Below, piece by piece: positions 17,341 to 26,387 of a stretch of 64,000 nucleotides of DNA (position 1 is its first letter; each line of letters begins with the position of its first letter). The notes under the pieces are model-generated. The model was given only the letters and a program-made list of their open reading frames with translations, had not been told where the DNA came from and ran no database searches. Source of the stretch: Streptomyces noursei ATCC 11455 (GTDB lineage: Bacteria > Actinomycetota > Actinomycetes > Streptomycetales > Streptomycetaceae). Both the position numbers and the translations under genes were made by a program. The stretch lies in the NCBI RefSeq assembly GCF_001704275.1, contig NZ_CP011533.1, positions 5,394,001 to 5,458,000 on the forward strand. The letters run 5' to 3'.

Positions 17341-17616
17341 TCAGCCTATTTCCTCGCGGGCGGCCTTGAGATCGTCCACCAGGAACACGTCCTGGGACCA
17401 CTGCCCAGGCCACGCAGCAAGTACCAGATCCTTCGGCCCTGCCTGTGCCAGCGTGGCCCGCTTCTCGGTTACGCGGGTCGCCTGGGTGACGATCCCCTTC
17501 GCATCGATCCGGATGAGGGTCACGGTCTGGCCGCGCCAGGGAAACCCGCCCTCCACCGAGCTGGTGCGGCGGAGGGACGAGGCGTCGAAGTCAGCAAATC
17601 TCGGCATGTCTTGCAC
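17341..17616 (-). CDS. Hypothetical protein (91 aa)
   Basis: Not recognised. Balanced composition and typical GC-rich third positions support coding. It may begin at the first methionine or at the internal MPRFADFDASSLRR. A central TVTLIRIDAKGIVTQATRVT strand pattern and the ending VDDLKAAREEIG suggest a small alpha/beta protein. It lies between two tRNA-like fragments, in material that looks rearranged. Confidence 0.5.
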   Translation of the reverse strand: MQDMPRFADFDASSLRRTSSVEGGFPWRGQTVTLIRIDAKGIVTQATRVTEKRATLAQAGPKDLVLAAWPGQWSQDVFLVDDLKAAREEIG

Positions 17617-17655
17617 CCTAGCGTCGGCAGCTGTTTGCCATCGGGGCCTTCGTCT

Positions 17656-17702
17656 GCTTCAGAGAACCGGCATCGAACCCGCGCTACGAGCTCGGGACGC
17701 AT
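17656..17702 (-). other. Possible second tRNA-like 3' remnant
   Basis: The minus strand contains GCGGGTTCGATGCC, which resembles a T arm, followed by a short acceptor-like stretch. The stem pairs only partly. It may be a degenerate tRNA 3' end, comparable to the clearer tRNA-Ser fragment 650 bp away, or chance. Confidence 0.3.
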
Positions 17703-17942
17703 AGGGGTGGTTGCCGCAGGTCAGTACTCCAGTCTGGTTTCGCGATCTCGCGGCGGGCCAGGTTGTGGTTATCCCCACCTTGAGGTGGTGGTCTGCCGGA
17801 TGGGCGCGGCGGCGGCGTGCGGCAATCATGTGGCCTCCGGGTCTTCCGTTCGCCTGGTGGCGGGGCTCAGATACACGGTGGCGGGGTGCGACTGCCGTCT
17901 GGCGTTTCCGGAAGGCCAGTTGAAGGTCATGGAGGGGGAACA

Positions 17943-19235
17943 GTGGGTCGTCCCATGGAGCGCGTTCTCGCGCGTCGTACGCTGCTGGCGGGCGCGGCGG
18001 CAGCCGGTGCGGGAATCGTGTGGGGAACTGCGGGGGAGGCCGTCGCCGGCGGGTGGCGACAGCCGGTGGCGCAAGGAGCGGTGGACGCCGAGGTGGCGCG
18101 CCTGAAGTGGAGGTTGATCAGGCTGCGGCGCGACATCCACCGGCATCCCGAGGCGCCGGGGCAGGAGTGGCGCACGGCCGGTGTGGTGGCCCGAGAGCTG
18201 CGGGCAGCCGGGCTGGCCGTCACCACCGGGATGGGTGGCCACGGCGTGGTCGGTGTCCTGCGGGGCTCGCGTCCGGGCCGGACCGTTGCGTACCGGGCGG
18301 ATATGGACGCGGTGCCGCCCAAGGACATCGTTGGCGGCGGTCCGGTGGCGGCCCATCTGTGCGGGCACGACGTCCATACCACCGTGGCGCTCGGCATCGC
18401 ACGGGTCCTGGCGCGGATGCGGAGGCAGTTGGACGGGACAGTGGTGTTCCTCTTCCAGCCTGCCGAGGAGACCCTGAGCGGGGCCCGCGCACTGCTCGAA
18501 ACGGGCGTGCTGGAGCGCACCGGCGTGGAAGAGATTCACGCGCTGCACTGCGGGCCGTTCCCCGTCGGCCAGTTCGCGCTCACCGCGGGCTACGGGCTGC
18601 CGGGCCTGGACAAGGCGGAGGTCGTTCTGCCCCAGCCGGACGCGCCCGACGCTGCGCGACGACTGGCCGCCGAGATCGGCGCACTCTCCACGGTGCCGCT
18701 ACCACGGACACCAGCGGACATCGAGCGGCTGGTCGCCGACGCCCAGACACCCGACGGGCCACTGGCCCGGTTCGTGGTCGTCCGGGCCCAGGCACCGGAG
18801 GCCGGCAAGGTGACCGTGTCCTACCGCTGCTGGCCGCCGGAACGGTACCCGGAGATACGCGCGGACATCCGCCGCCTGGCCGCGTCGTACGCGGGAGCCG
18901 AGGTCAGCTTCCCCGCCGAGCCGTTCCCGGCCATGGTCTGCCCGGAACGCGACGCCCGCACACTCGCCGGCCACCTGCGGCGCACACTCGGGCAAGACGC
19001 GGTCACCGAGCTCCATGCCGCCTTCCCGCCCTTCAGCGGCGAAGACTTCGCCCTCTACTTGGACCGCGTCCCCGGCACGTTCACCTTCCTCGGCGTCCAT
19101 TCCCCCGGCGCGCCCATCACCACCAGCTACCCGCACTACCCCGACTTCGATCCGGACGAGCGGGCCATCACCCTCGCCGTACGGGCGATGGCCGGATGGG
19201 TCGCGGAGCGGACGCACACGGGCATAGCGTCGTGA
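17943..19235 (+). CDS. Tat-exported M20-family amidohydrolase (430 aa)
   Basis: Zinc-dependent M20 peptidase / amidohydrolase. The N-terminus has a twin-arginine signal: ARRTLLAGAAAAGAG, then a small-residue region to about residue 35. Metal-site motifs are YRADMDAVP, HLCGHDVHTT, a PAEETLSGA glutamate pair and a C-terminal PHYPDFDPDE histidine. The dimerisation domain is shortened relative to typical 390-400-residue hydrolases. The GTG at 17943 follows GGAGGGGG. Family members deacylate N-acyl amino acids or small peptides outside the cell; the substrate is unknown. Confidence 0.85.
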   Translation: MGRPMERVLARRTLLAGAAAAGAGIVWGTAGEAVAGGWRQPVAQGAVDAEVARLKWRLIRLRRDIHRHPEAPGQEWRTAGVVARELRAAGLAVTTGMGGHGVVGVLRGSRPGRTVAYRADMDAVPPKDIVGGGPVAAHLCGHDVHTTVALGIARVLARMRRQLDGTVVFLFQPAEETLSGARALLETGVLERTGVEEIHALHCGPFPVGQFALTAGYGLPGLDKAEVVLPQPDAPDAARRLAAEIGALSTVPLPRTPADIERLVADAQTPDGPLARFVVVRAQAPEAGKVTVSYRCWPPERYPEIRADIRRLAASYAGAEVSFPAEPFPAMVCPERDARTLAGHLRRTLGQDAVTELHAAFPPFSGEDFALYLDRVPGTFTFLGVHSPGAPITTSYPHYPDFDPDERAITLAVRAMAGWVAERTHTGIAS

Positions 19236-19672
19236 ACTGATGTCGCGTCATACAGCAAGGAGGCATGGCTCGGCTGGAGGGTCTCGTGGCGACCAGCGTC
19301 CGAAAGGGGAACAAAGAGCCCGGCCGGGCATTGGCGGACCATGCAGGCTCCGGAGGGCAACGAGTTCTGCGTGGCGTAGGTCGGGCTGTAACAGCCCGCG
19401 GCGGCGCTGTGCTGCTCGCAGCGGCACAGCGCCGGAGCCGGCGCAAAGGGCCCGTGTTCCTGCGACTGGGCCTGGATCCGCATTGGCACCCATCGGCACC
19501 GACGGCCAACGTCACCTGCTGATCCGCCGGTAAACTCCCGGCCACGGTGAACTCGCCTTCTACCTGTGCTGGTTGCCCACCACGGTGCCCCTGTCGGAGC
19601 TGCGGTAGTGGTGCGCGGGGTGGTGAAACCGAGACGGGGAGACCGGGCCGCGGGGTTCTGGCGGGATGTTGG
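19236..19672. terminator. Gene-free gap with two hairpins
   Basis: No gene in 437 bp. Two hairpins lie in the middle: 19382-19398 (7-bp stem, 3-nt loop) and 19403-19433 (10-bp stem GGCGCTGTGC). They are positioned to end the M20 transcript from the left and the marR transcript from the right. Confidence 0.5.
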
Positions 19673-20107
19673 TTATGAGGGCTGCGGCTTTGGTGAACTC
19701 ATTGTTCTGTTCCCCAGGTTGTGGGTCATCCGCTCCAGGACGGCGACGGTGATCCGGTATTCCTCGCGGGTGATGCCGGTCGTCGACAGGTCGCGGAAGG
19801 CGTGCACGCGCTCGGCGACGTCGCTGAGGCGGGCGCGGCCGTCGTCGGTCAGGGCGAGGCGGCCCGGCTCTGGGCGGGCGATCCAGCCGTCGGCCATGAC
19901 TGTCTCGATGGCGGTGGTCAGCGTGCCGATGTCCGCGTTGGCGGCAAGGACGGTCAGCACTTCGGTGTCGGTGGTCTGCGGATCCTTCTCGATGACGTTG
20001 AGTACCTGCCAGGCGGTCCGGGTGAGGCCGAACTCGGCCAGCATGGCGTTCATGTGGCAGGTGAGGGCCTTGTCGGTGCGGTTGAGCCAGTAACCGATGG
20101 GCTTCAT
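19673..20107 (-). CDS. MarR-family transcriptional regulator (144 aa)
   Basis: Winged-helix regulator of the MarR type: an N-terminal dimerisation helix (IGYWLNRTDKALTCHMNAML), LTRTAWQVLNVI leading into the helix-turn-helix, and a wing with ARPEPGRLALTDDGRARL. Start ATG at 20107. It is directly downstream of the MFS transporter and NmrA-like genes on the same strand. MarR proteins usually repress an adjacent efflux or detoxification gene. Confidence 0.85.
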   Translation of the reverse strand: MKPIGYWLNRTDKALTCHMNAMLAEFGLTRTAWQVLNVIEKDPQTTDTEVLTVLAANADIGTLTTAIETVMADGWIARPEPGRLALTDDGRARLSDVAERVHAFRDLSTTGITREEYRITVAVLERMTHNLGNRTMSSPKPQPS

Positions 20108-20125
20108 GTCGTGCTCCGGAGCGGG

Positions 20126-21529
20126 TCAGTGATGCCGGGGCCGGGCCGTGCGCGGCAGCAGCCGCACGAGGGCGCAGCAGGCGAGGGTGCCGACGGCGAC
20201 CGTGGCGAGGCTGTGGACGGCTGCGGACGTGGGGGAGCCGGCGGTGTGGAAGTAGACGGTGGTGATGGCCGCGGCGCCGATGCTGTTGGCGAGTTGTGCG
20301 ACGGCGGAGAGCGCACCGCTGGCGCTGCCTGATTCCTTGGGGCCGATGTCGCCGAGGGTGACCTCGTAGACGGTGCCGAAGCAGGAGCCGAGGCCAAGGC
20401 CGGTGACGAAGACCGGGGCGAGGAGCGTCCATGCCGTCGGGTCGGTGGTGTGGATCAGGACGAGTAGCGACAGCGTGCCGGTCAGCGTGAGCAGCAGGCC
20501 GATGAGGATGAGCGTGCGGCCGAGGCGGGCCATCAGGCGGTGTGCGGCGAGCGAGGCGAGGATGATGCCGGCGGCGACGGGGGCGAGGCCGAGCGAGGTC
20601 TGGGTCGGGGTGCGGTGCAGCCCGCCCTGGAAGAAGAGGGAGAGGACGAGGAGCAGACCGGTGACCGCCGCGTTGAAGACGAGGCCGAGGATCAGGCCCG
20701 AGGTGAAGCCGCGGTTCTTCAGCAGCGAGGGCTCGATGAGCGGGCCGGCGGCAGTTCGCTGACGCAGGCAGAACAGCGCGAAGAGCAGGGCGCCGACGGT
20801 GAGGGAGAGGACCGGGACGAGCGTCCAGCCGTGGTTTGAGCCGTCGATCAGGCCGTAGAGCAAGCCGAGCATCGTGGCGGCGAGCAGTCCGGACCCTGGA
20901 ACATCGACGGTGACCGTCCGGTCGCCCGCGTCGCGGGGTAGCAGCCGGGCGGCGAGGGCGATCGCGAGGCCGCCGAGCGCGATGTTGATCAGGAACATGG
21001 AGCGCCAGCCGAAGCTGTCGATGAGGAGCCCGGCGAGGACCGGGCCGCTGATCGCCGACAGGCCGAGGCAGGGGGCGAAGACGCCGAACGCCTTGCCGAT
21101 CTCGTTCGGGGGAAAGACCGCGCCGAGGATGCCGAAGCCCTGCGGGATCACGAGGGCGCCGAAGGCTCCTTGGAGCAGGCGGAACCCGATGACGGAGGCG
21201 GGTCCTGTGGCCAGGCCGCAGGCGACGGACGCGAGCGTGAAGCCGGTGAGGCCGATCAGGAACAGGCGGCGGCGGCCGAACTTGTCGCCGAGTCTGCCGC
21301 CGACCACCAGCAGGACGCCCATGGCCAGGGCGTAACCGGCGCCCAGCCACTGAACGAGGGCGTCCCCGCCGTGCAGGTCGGTGGCGATGGTCGGGGCGGC
21401 GATGTTGGTGATCGTGGAGTCGAGGAGGTCGAGGACCGCGGAGAAGAGGACGACGGTGAGGATGGCCCATCGCCGGCGGTCGGTCTCGGTCTGCGGGGTG
21501 GCGGGGGCCTGGGTCAAGGCCGTGGACAT
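20126..21529 (-). CDS. MFS drug efflux transporter, DHA2 type (467 aa)
   Basis: Major facilitator protein with about 14 hydrophobic segments. It opens with FSAVLDLLDSTITNIAAPTI, the D-x-T-I-V/T-N motif of the 14-TM DHA2 (EmrB/QacA) group, and has GGRLGDKFGRRRLFLIGL as the loop 2-3 motif A. The ATG at 21529 is the correct start; the frame is open much further upstream but there overlaps the NmrA-like gene. Likely a proton-driven exporter of a toxic compound, regulated by the flanking MarR genes. Confidence 0.92.
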   Translation of the reverse strand: MSTALTQAPATPQTETDRRRWAILTVVLFSAVLDLLDSTITNIAAPTIATDLHGGDALVQWLGAGYALAMGVLLVVGGRLGDKFGRRRLFLIGLTGFTLASVACGLATGPASVIGFRLLQGAFGALVIPQGFGILGAVFPPNEIGKAFGVFAPCLGLSAISGPVLAGLLIDSFGWRSMFLINIALGGLAIALAARLLPRDAGDRTVTVDVPGSGLLAATMLGLLYGLIDGSNHGWTLVPVLSLTVGALLFALFCLRQRTAAGPLIEPSLLKNRGFTSGLILGLVFNAAVTGLLLVLSLFFQGGLHRTPTQTSLGLAPVAAGIILASLAAHRLMARLGRTLILIGLLLTLTGTLSLLVLIHTTDPTAWTLLAPVFVTGLGLGSCFGTVYEVTLGDIGPKESGSASGALSAVAQLANSIGAAAITTVYFHTAGSPTSAAVHSLATVAVGTLACCALVRLLPRTARPRHH

Positions 21530-21579
21530 GGAATCCCTTGGGTGAGGGGACGGGCCTGTGTGGTGTGAGCCCGTCCGGA

Positions 21580-22422
21580 TCAGTGCCGGGTAAAGGCGGC
21601 GGCGTTCTCGCGGGCCCACTGCCGGAAGGTGCGGGCAGGGCGGCCGAGGAGGGTCTGGGTGGTGTCGGCGATGGCTGCCGGACCGTGGTTGGCGGCCTCC
21701 CACAGGTCGAGCAGCGAGGTGACCATCGGCGCGGGCATGTGGCGGCTCATCTGCTGCTCGGCCTCGGCGCGGGTGATGTGCTCGACCGGGATCTGTCGGC
21801 CGAGGGCGTCCGCGAGGACGGCGAGTTGCTCGCGGAAGGTGAGTGAGTCGGGGCCGGTCAGGGTGACCGAGCGGCCGGTGAGAGAGACGCCGGTCAGCGC
21901 TTCGACGGCGATGTCGGCGATGTCCTCGGGGTGGATGGGCGCGAGGTGCGCGTCCGGGTAGGCGAGGGGGATCGGCATCGACTGGCCGATGAAGTGGGCC
22001 CAGCCGAGGGAGTTGCTGGCGAAGGCGTCCGGGCGCAGGAACGTGCGGGTGAGGTCGGAGTCGGCGAGGGCCCGCTCGACCTGGAGGCTGTGGCTGGCGA
22101 GCGGGTCGTTCTCGGCGTTCGGGCCCAGGACCGAGGAGGACGAGAGCAGGACGACGTGCTCGACGCCGGCGGCCTCGGCGGCCTTGACCAGCTCGCGGAT
22201 GCCGGCCGGCTGGGGGTAGAGGAAGACCTGGCGGACGCCGCGGAGTGCGGAGTCGAAGGTCTCGGGCCGGTCGAGGGCGAGCTCGGCGACCTCGACGCCG
22301 TCCGGGGTGGCCAGTTCGGCGGGGTTGGCGCTGGCGGCGCGGATGGTGCGGCCGGCGGAGTGCAGGCGGCTGACGATCGCCTGGCCGACTTTGCCGCGGG
22401 CGCCGGTGATGAGGATGGTCAT
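21580..22422 (-). CDS. NAD(P)-binding NmrA-like SDR family protein (280 aa)
   Basis: Atypical short-chain dehydrogenase of the NmrA / quinone oxidoreductase 2 type. The N-terminal dinucleotide loop is ILITGARGKVGQAIVSRL, followed by VRQVFLYPQPAGIRELV and LLSSSSVLGP. The usual Tyr-x-x-x-Lys catalytic pair is not apparent, as in NmrA-like sensors. The ATG at 22422 has a GGAG box. It is divergent from the MarR gene at 22520. Such pairs often respond to redox or quinone stress. Confidence 0.85.
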   Translation of the reverse strand: MTILITGARGKVGQAIVSRLHSAGRTIRAASANPAELATPDGVEVAELALDRPETFDSALRGVRQVFLYPQPAGIRELVKAAEAAGVEHVVLLSSSSVLGPNAENDPLASHSLQVERALADSDLTRTFLRPDAFASNSLGWAHFIGQSMPIPLAYPDAHLAPIHPEDIADIAVEALTGVSLTGRSVTLTGPDSLTFREQLAVLADALGRQIPVEHITRAEAEQQMSRHMPAPMVTSLLDLWEAANHGPAAIADTTQTLLGRPARTFRQWARENAAAFTRH

Positions 22423-22447
22423 GGGAGTGCTCCATTCGTTGTGTGAA

Positions 22448-22519
22448 GGCATATGCATGTAATCACGCACACGTTTGCGGGTCAACACGCATATTCATGG
22501 AGTCATTCATGTCTGTACG
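22448..22519. promoter_or_regulatory. Divergent operator/promoter region
   Basis: An AT-rich island between divergent nmrA-like and marR genes. It contains GCATATGCATG, and the heptamer ATTCATG at 22493 and 22504 in direct repeat. These are reasonable binding sites for the adjacent MarR protein; this is inference from position. Confidence 0.45.
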
Positions 22520-23053
22520 ATGAGGGGTATGACGAAGCGCGAACCGAAGACGGCGGACGAGTTGCTGGATGCCGTGGGCCCGGCCTTCGGGAAGCTGCGG
22601 CGCTCCTCACTCCTGGAGGTCGAGGACCCGATTTCCCAGAAGGACCTCAGCCGTACGCTGGTGCTCAGAATCGTCCTGGAGGCCGAACAGGACGTCGCGG
22701 AAGGCGAGTCGGGCGGGGAGTCCGGCGATGGAGAGATCACGGTCGGCGCTGTCGCCCGGCACCTTGGCGTGGACCCGTCGGTGGCCAGTCGCATGGTCTC
22801 CGACTCCATCTCGGCCGGCTACCTGGTCCGCGCGGCCTCCCAGCAGGACGGCCGCCGCACCGTCCTCCGCCTCAGCCCCGAGGGCCGTGCGCTCATGGCC
22901 CGCTTCGGCCGCCACCAGCGCTCGGCCTTCGAATGCATCACCGCCGACTGGACCGAGCGGGAGCGCCTGGACTTCGCACGCCTCATGCTCAAGTACGTCG
23001 AGTCCCAGGACGCCCTGCGCCACCGACGCCCGGCTGAGGACGCGCCACGTTGA
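22520..23053 (+). CDS. MarR-family transcriptional regulator (177 aa)
   Basis: Second MarR-type winged helix protein of this block. The helix-turn-helix region reads ITVGAVARHLGVDPSVASRMVSDSI, followed by the wing RAASQQDGRRTVLRLSPEG. An acidic insertion, VAEGESGGESGDGE, sits before the recognition region. Start candidates are ATG 22520 or ATG 22529. Divergent from the NmrA-like oxidoreductase, so it probably autoregulates and controls that gene and the MFS exporter. Confidence 0.85.
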   Translation: MRGMTKREPKTADELLDAVGPAFGKLRRSSLLEVEDPISQKDLSRTLVLRIVLEAEQDVAEGESGGESGDGEITVGAVARHLGVDPSVASRMVSDSISAGYLVRAASQQDGRRTVLRLSPEGRALMARFGRHQRSAFECITADWTERERLDFARLMLKYVESQDALRHRRPAEDAPR

Positions 23054-23856
23054 GCCGCCCTGGCGCCCGTCCCGGACGGCGTATCGCGGGCCTGTGAGCC
23101 CCTTGACCGGCGATGGCGCGGGCCGTCGCGAGGGGGCTGAACAAGGGCCCGGACGCCTTCAATGCGGCCAGGGGCATCTTCAGCGAGCGCCATCAAGGCG
23201 GCGGTGGTTGCTACGTGTCGCGGCGAACGGGCCCCACGGCACACGCCCACCCATCGACGCTGGTTCGCTGCCGACCACCGGGTCGCGAGGTCGGGGCCGT
23301 ACGGTCACGGCGAGGAACCCTGCCCGTTCGCCGTCTGAGAGCTCCAGGGTGTTCCGACTGCTGCCGTGCGACGTTGACCGAGTGCCCGGGCCAACTCGCA
23401 GAGCTCGCCCGGCTCTCCCCGACCGACTTCGTACGGTTCGCTGAAGGCGTGTGCCTGGATCGAGGAGACGCTCACCGCCGAGTGCGAGCGGGAGGCCCGC
23501 CACCCCCTCGGGCTCCGCCGCGCCGTCCACTTGCGCATGGTGAGCTTCCGGTCGGCGATTCCACGCGCTGACCTTGACCGTCGCGGCTACCTGGCCTTCG
23601 TCGAACTCGCTGGCGCCATCCGCCGATACAAGTCATTCGTCCGCCCCGCCGCACAGGACTCGGCCTAAGAGGGTGAGGCCGAGGGGCGAGATCTCCGGTG
23701 CGCTCGCTCGCGAGCAGAGATCAGGTCATCCGCGCCCACGCGCGTGTGGTCCCGGCCCGCACTCCAACCCTCGGCAATTCAGTGTTGCTAAGTACCGGTA
23801 GATAGCGTTACTGTGTAGCAGTAGTCAGCAGCACCAAGTAGCTGAAGAGGTATCCC
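23054..23856. other. Mostly gene-free; possible orphan C-terminal fragment
   Basis: No complete gene in 800 bp. The plus frame ending at 23668 has a protein-like tail (LRRAVHLRMVSFRSAI, then YLAFVELAGAIRRYKSF) but no credible start, so it may be the end of a decayed gene. The AT-rich stretch 23785-23850 just before the PadR gene should hold its promoter and operator; it contains related TAGC-centred hexamers. Confidence 0.4.
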
Positions 23857-24186
23857 ATGAGCAAGCAGATGACAGAGATGCTCAAGGGGACGCTGGAGGG
23901 CATCGTCCTGGCGACCCTGTCCGGCCGGCCCGCGTACGGCTACGAGATCACGGCACGGCTGCGGGAGCAGGGCTTCTCCGACATCGCCGAGGGCACCATC
24001 TACGCGCTGCTCGTCAGGGTGGAGAAGCGCGGCCTGGTCGATGTGGAGAAGGTCCCGTCCGAGAAGGGACCGCCGCGCAAGGTGTACTCCCTGAACGCTC
24101 AGGGACGTGAGTATCTCGACGAGTTCTGGAGGACCTGGAGCTTCCTCACAGAACGACTGGAACAGCTCCGTGAAGGGGGCGGATGA
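23857..24186 (+). CDS. PadR-family transcriptional regulator (109 aa)
   Basis: Short PadR subfamily-2-like repressor. It begins MSKQMTEMLKGTLEGIVLATL and has the classic winged helix YGYEITARLREQGFSDIAEGTIYALLVRVEKRGL (in two stretches), then the wing PSEKGPPRKVYSLNAQGREYL. The ATG at 23857 has a GAGGTATCC context. Its stop is directly followed by the DUF1048 gene; PadR-DUF1048 pairs are common in Gram-positives and may act together. Confidence 0.9.
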   Translation: MSKQMTEMLKGTLEGIVLATLSGRPAYGYEITARLREQGFSDIAEGTIYALLVRVEKRGLVDVEKVPSEKGPPRKVYSLNAQGREYLDEFWRTWSFLTERLEQLREGGG

Positions 24187-24187
24187 C

Positions 24188-24556
24188 ATGTCCGACGTAG
24201 AAGAGTACGGCTTCATCTCGAAGTTGATCGGGCCCAAGAAGCGCTGGCGGGCGTACAAGGCGCGCGCCAAGCAGCTTCCCGAGAACTACCGCGCGGCGGT
24301 TGAGGCGATCGAGCGGTACATGATGCATTTCGTGCCGACCGACGGTGACAGTGATGCGTCGAGGTTCGAGGATCTCGCCGACCTGTTCGAGCAGGCCGCG
24401 GCGGATGGAAGGTCGATCCGCGAGATCGTCGGGGAGAACCCGGTGGAGTTCGTCGAGGCGTTCGTCGAGAACTACTCGGCCGGTGGCTACGTCCCCGCCC
24501 GTGCGCGGAAGCGACTGACCGAGGCCATCGAGCGCGCCGCCGGCCAAGGCGCCTGA
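24188..24556 (+). CDS. DUF1048-family protein (122 aa)
   Basis: Small helical cytoplasmic protein matching the DUF1048 pattern: FISKLIGPKKRWRAYKARAKQLP, then YRAAVEAIERYMMHF and DLADLFEQAAADGRSIREIVGE. No catalytic motif. It starts 2 bp after the PadR stop, so the two are co-translated. Family members are found with PadR regulators of transporters; the biochemical role is not known. Confidence 0.85.
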   Translation: MSDVEEYGFISKLIGPKKRWRAYKARAKQLPENYRAAVEAIERYMMHFVPTDGDSDASRFEDLADLFEQAAADGRSIREIVGENPVEFVEAFVENYSAGGYVPARARKRLTEAIERAAGQGA

Positions 24557-24932
24557 AAGGCGACGAGAGCGCCTGGTAGCCAGGCGCGGTACATGGTGCT
24601 CGGCGACGGGGCCGGGCACCACTTTCATCGGCCATCTGCACGGTCTGCACGACGCGGCCACGCGGTCGTGCCGGCTGGCCATTTCTCGCCGCGCGTGAGC
24701 GGCGGCGTCAGGGCGGCGACAGCCGGTATCAGCGCGGTTGGCGCTGACAGTTGGCATGAACGGTTCATTGAGGCGCGCCTCGGGGCCGCGAACCCGGCCA
24801 CGCCGAACTCACCCACCCTCGCGCGTCGTTGGGGGATGCCCTGGAGCGTCATGCCGGGACGAGTCCTGCAGATCGAGCACACCGCATGTATCGAGCACCG
24901 CACGTATCAACCGCTTGCACGTGAGGAGATTC
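24557..24932. other. No gene seen
   Basis: A 376-bp gap. Open frames in both directions look like shadows. It probably holds the promoter of the serine hydrolase at 24933; I see no clear symmetrical site. Confidence 0.4.
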
Positions 24933-26171
24933 ATGATGGGAACAGGCAACAGCGGCTTCTCGGAAGCTGGGCTGCGCAGACTGCGCGGGGTGCTGGCACG
25001 GTATGTCGAGTCCGGGAGGATTCCCGGGCTGGTCGCGCTGGTCAGCCGGGGCGGTCAGACGCACGTCGAAGCGCTGGGGACGATGCGTCATGACGGTGGC
25101 GCGCCGATGCGTCGGGACACCATCTTCCGGATGGCTTCGACGACGAAGCCGGTCGCGGTCGCGGCGGCGATGGTCCTGCTGGACGAGTGCCGGATGCGGC
25201 TGGACGACCCGGTGGAGCGGTGGCTGCCCGAACTCGCCGACCGGAAGGTCCTCAAGCAGCCCGACGGCCCGTTGGAGGACACCGTGCCGGCGCGGCGGCC
25301 GATCACCGTACGGGACCTGCTCACCGCCACGTTCGGGCTCGGACTGGACATGACGGCGCGGACCGCCCCGATGATGAGCGCGTTCTTCGAGCGGGGGATC
25401 TACGGCCAGGACGGATGGCTGCTGCCGGCGGTCGAGCCGGACGAGTGGATCCGCCGCCTGGGCACGCTTCCGCTGATGTACCAGCCCGGAGAGCGGTGGC
25501 TGTACAACGTCAGCGACGACGTCCTCGGGGTGCTGGTCGCCCGGGTCGCCGGCCAGTCCTTCGAGTCGTTCCTGCGCGAGCGCCTCTTCACTCCGCTGGG
25601 CATGAAGGACACCGGCTTCTACGTGCCCGCCGACAAGATCGACCGGCTGCCGCCCCTGTACGCCCCCGACCCGCAGACCGGCCAGTTCAACGTGGAGGAC
25701 CCGGCCGAAGGAGGACACCACAGCAAGCCCCCGGCCTTCCCCTCGGGCGGCGGCGGACTGGACTCCACCGTCGACGACTACCACGCCTACTTCCGCATGC
25801 TGCTCAACGGCGGGACGCACGAGGGCGAACGGATCCTGTCCCGGGCCGCCGTCGAGCTGATGACGACCAATCGTCTCCCAGCCGAGCAACTGGCCGTGAG
25901 GGAAGCCTGGGCCCGCAACGCCGTCCATCTGTCCTACGGCCAAGGGCAGCAAGGCGGTTGGGGCTTCGGGATGACGGTGCGCACCTACCGCGGGGACTAC
26001 GCGCCCATCGGCCAGTTCGGCTGGGACGGCGGAAGCGGCACCACGACCTACGCCGACCCGCACAACCAACTCGTCGGCATGTTGCTCACCCAGGTCGGCA
26101 TGTCCACCCCGGACTCGGCACAGGCCATCAACGACTTCTGGACCACGCTCTACCAAGCCATCGACGACTGA
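24933..26171 (+). CDS. Serine hydrolase, class C beta-lactamase / esterase family (412 aa)
   Basis: Penicillin-binding-protein-like hydrolase. The nucleophile motif is S69-T-T-K72 in FRMASTTKPVAVAAAM. A tyrosine motif YNVSDD lies near residue 190, and a GWDGGSGTT segment near the C-terminus takes the place of the KTG box. There is no signal peptide, so it acts in the cytoplasm, like esterase EstB or LovD-type acyltransferases. Two adjacent ATGs at 24933 and 24936 follow a GAGGAG box. Substrate unknown. It sits between PadR-DUF1048 and an alpha/beta hydrolase, all on the plus strand. Confidence 0.88.
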   Translation: MMGTGNSGFSEAGLRRLRGVLARYVESGRIPGLVALVSRGGQTHVEALGTMRHDGGAPMRRDTIFRMASTTKPVAVAAAMVLLDECRMRLDDPVERWLPELADRKVLKQPDGPLEDTVPARRPITVRDLLTATFGLGLDMTARTAPMMSAFFERGIYGQDGWLLPAVEPDEWIRRLGTLPLMYQPGERWLYNVSDDVLGVLVARVAGQSFESFLRERLFTPLGMKDTGFYVPADKIDRLPPLYAPDPQTGQFNVEDPAEGGHHSKPPAFPSGGGGLDSTVDDYHAYFRMLLNGGTHEGERILSRAAVELMTTNRLPAEQLAVREAWARNAVHLSYGQGQQGGWGFGMTVRTYRGDYAPIGQFGWDGGSGTTTYADPHNQLVGMLLTQVGMSTPDSAQAINDFWTTLYQAIDD

Positions 26172-26387
26172 CCCGCCCGACGACCGGCTCGGGACAGTCG
26201 CGGACGGCACCTTCGAGGGGGCTCGGCGCCGCCATGCGCCGGGCCCCTCGCAACAGCAAGAGACCGGGGCGCGACGGGATGGCGGCCCCTCCGGGCGAAT
26301 GACCGCCGACCAGCTCCAGGGCCGCGCCCCACGTGCAGAACCGAAAAGAAGTCCCACAAGACACCTCAAGCAACCAAGGGGGAACAC

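Noticed and set aside
21530..22435. N-terminal extension of the MFS transporter to 769 residues
   Set aside because: It is antisense-frame shadow of the NmrA-like gene; the protein starts properly at 21529.
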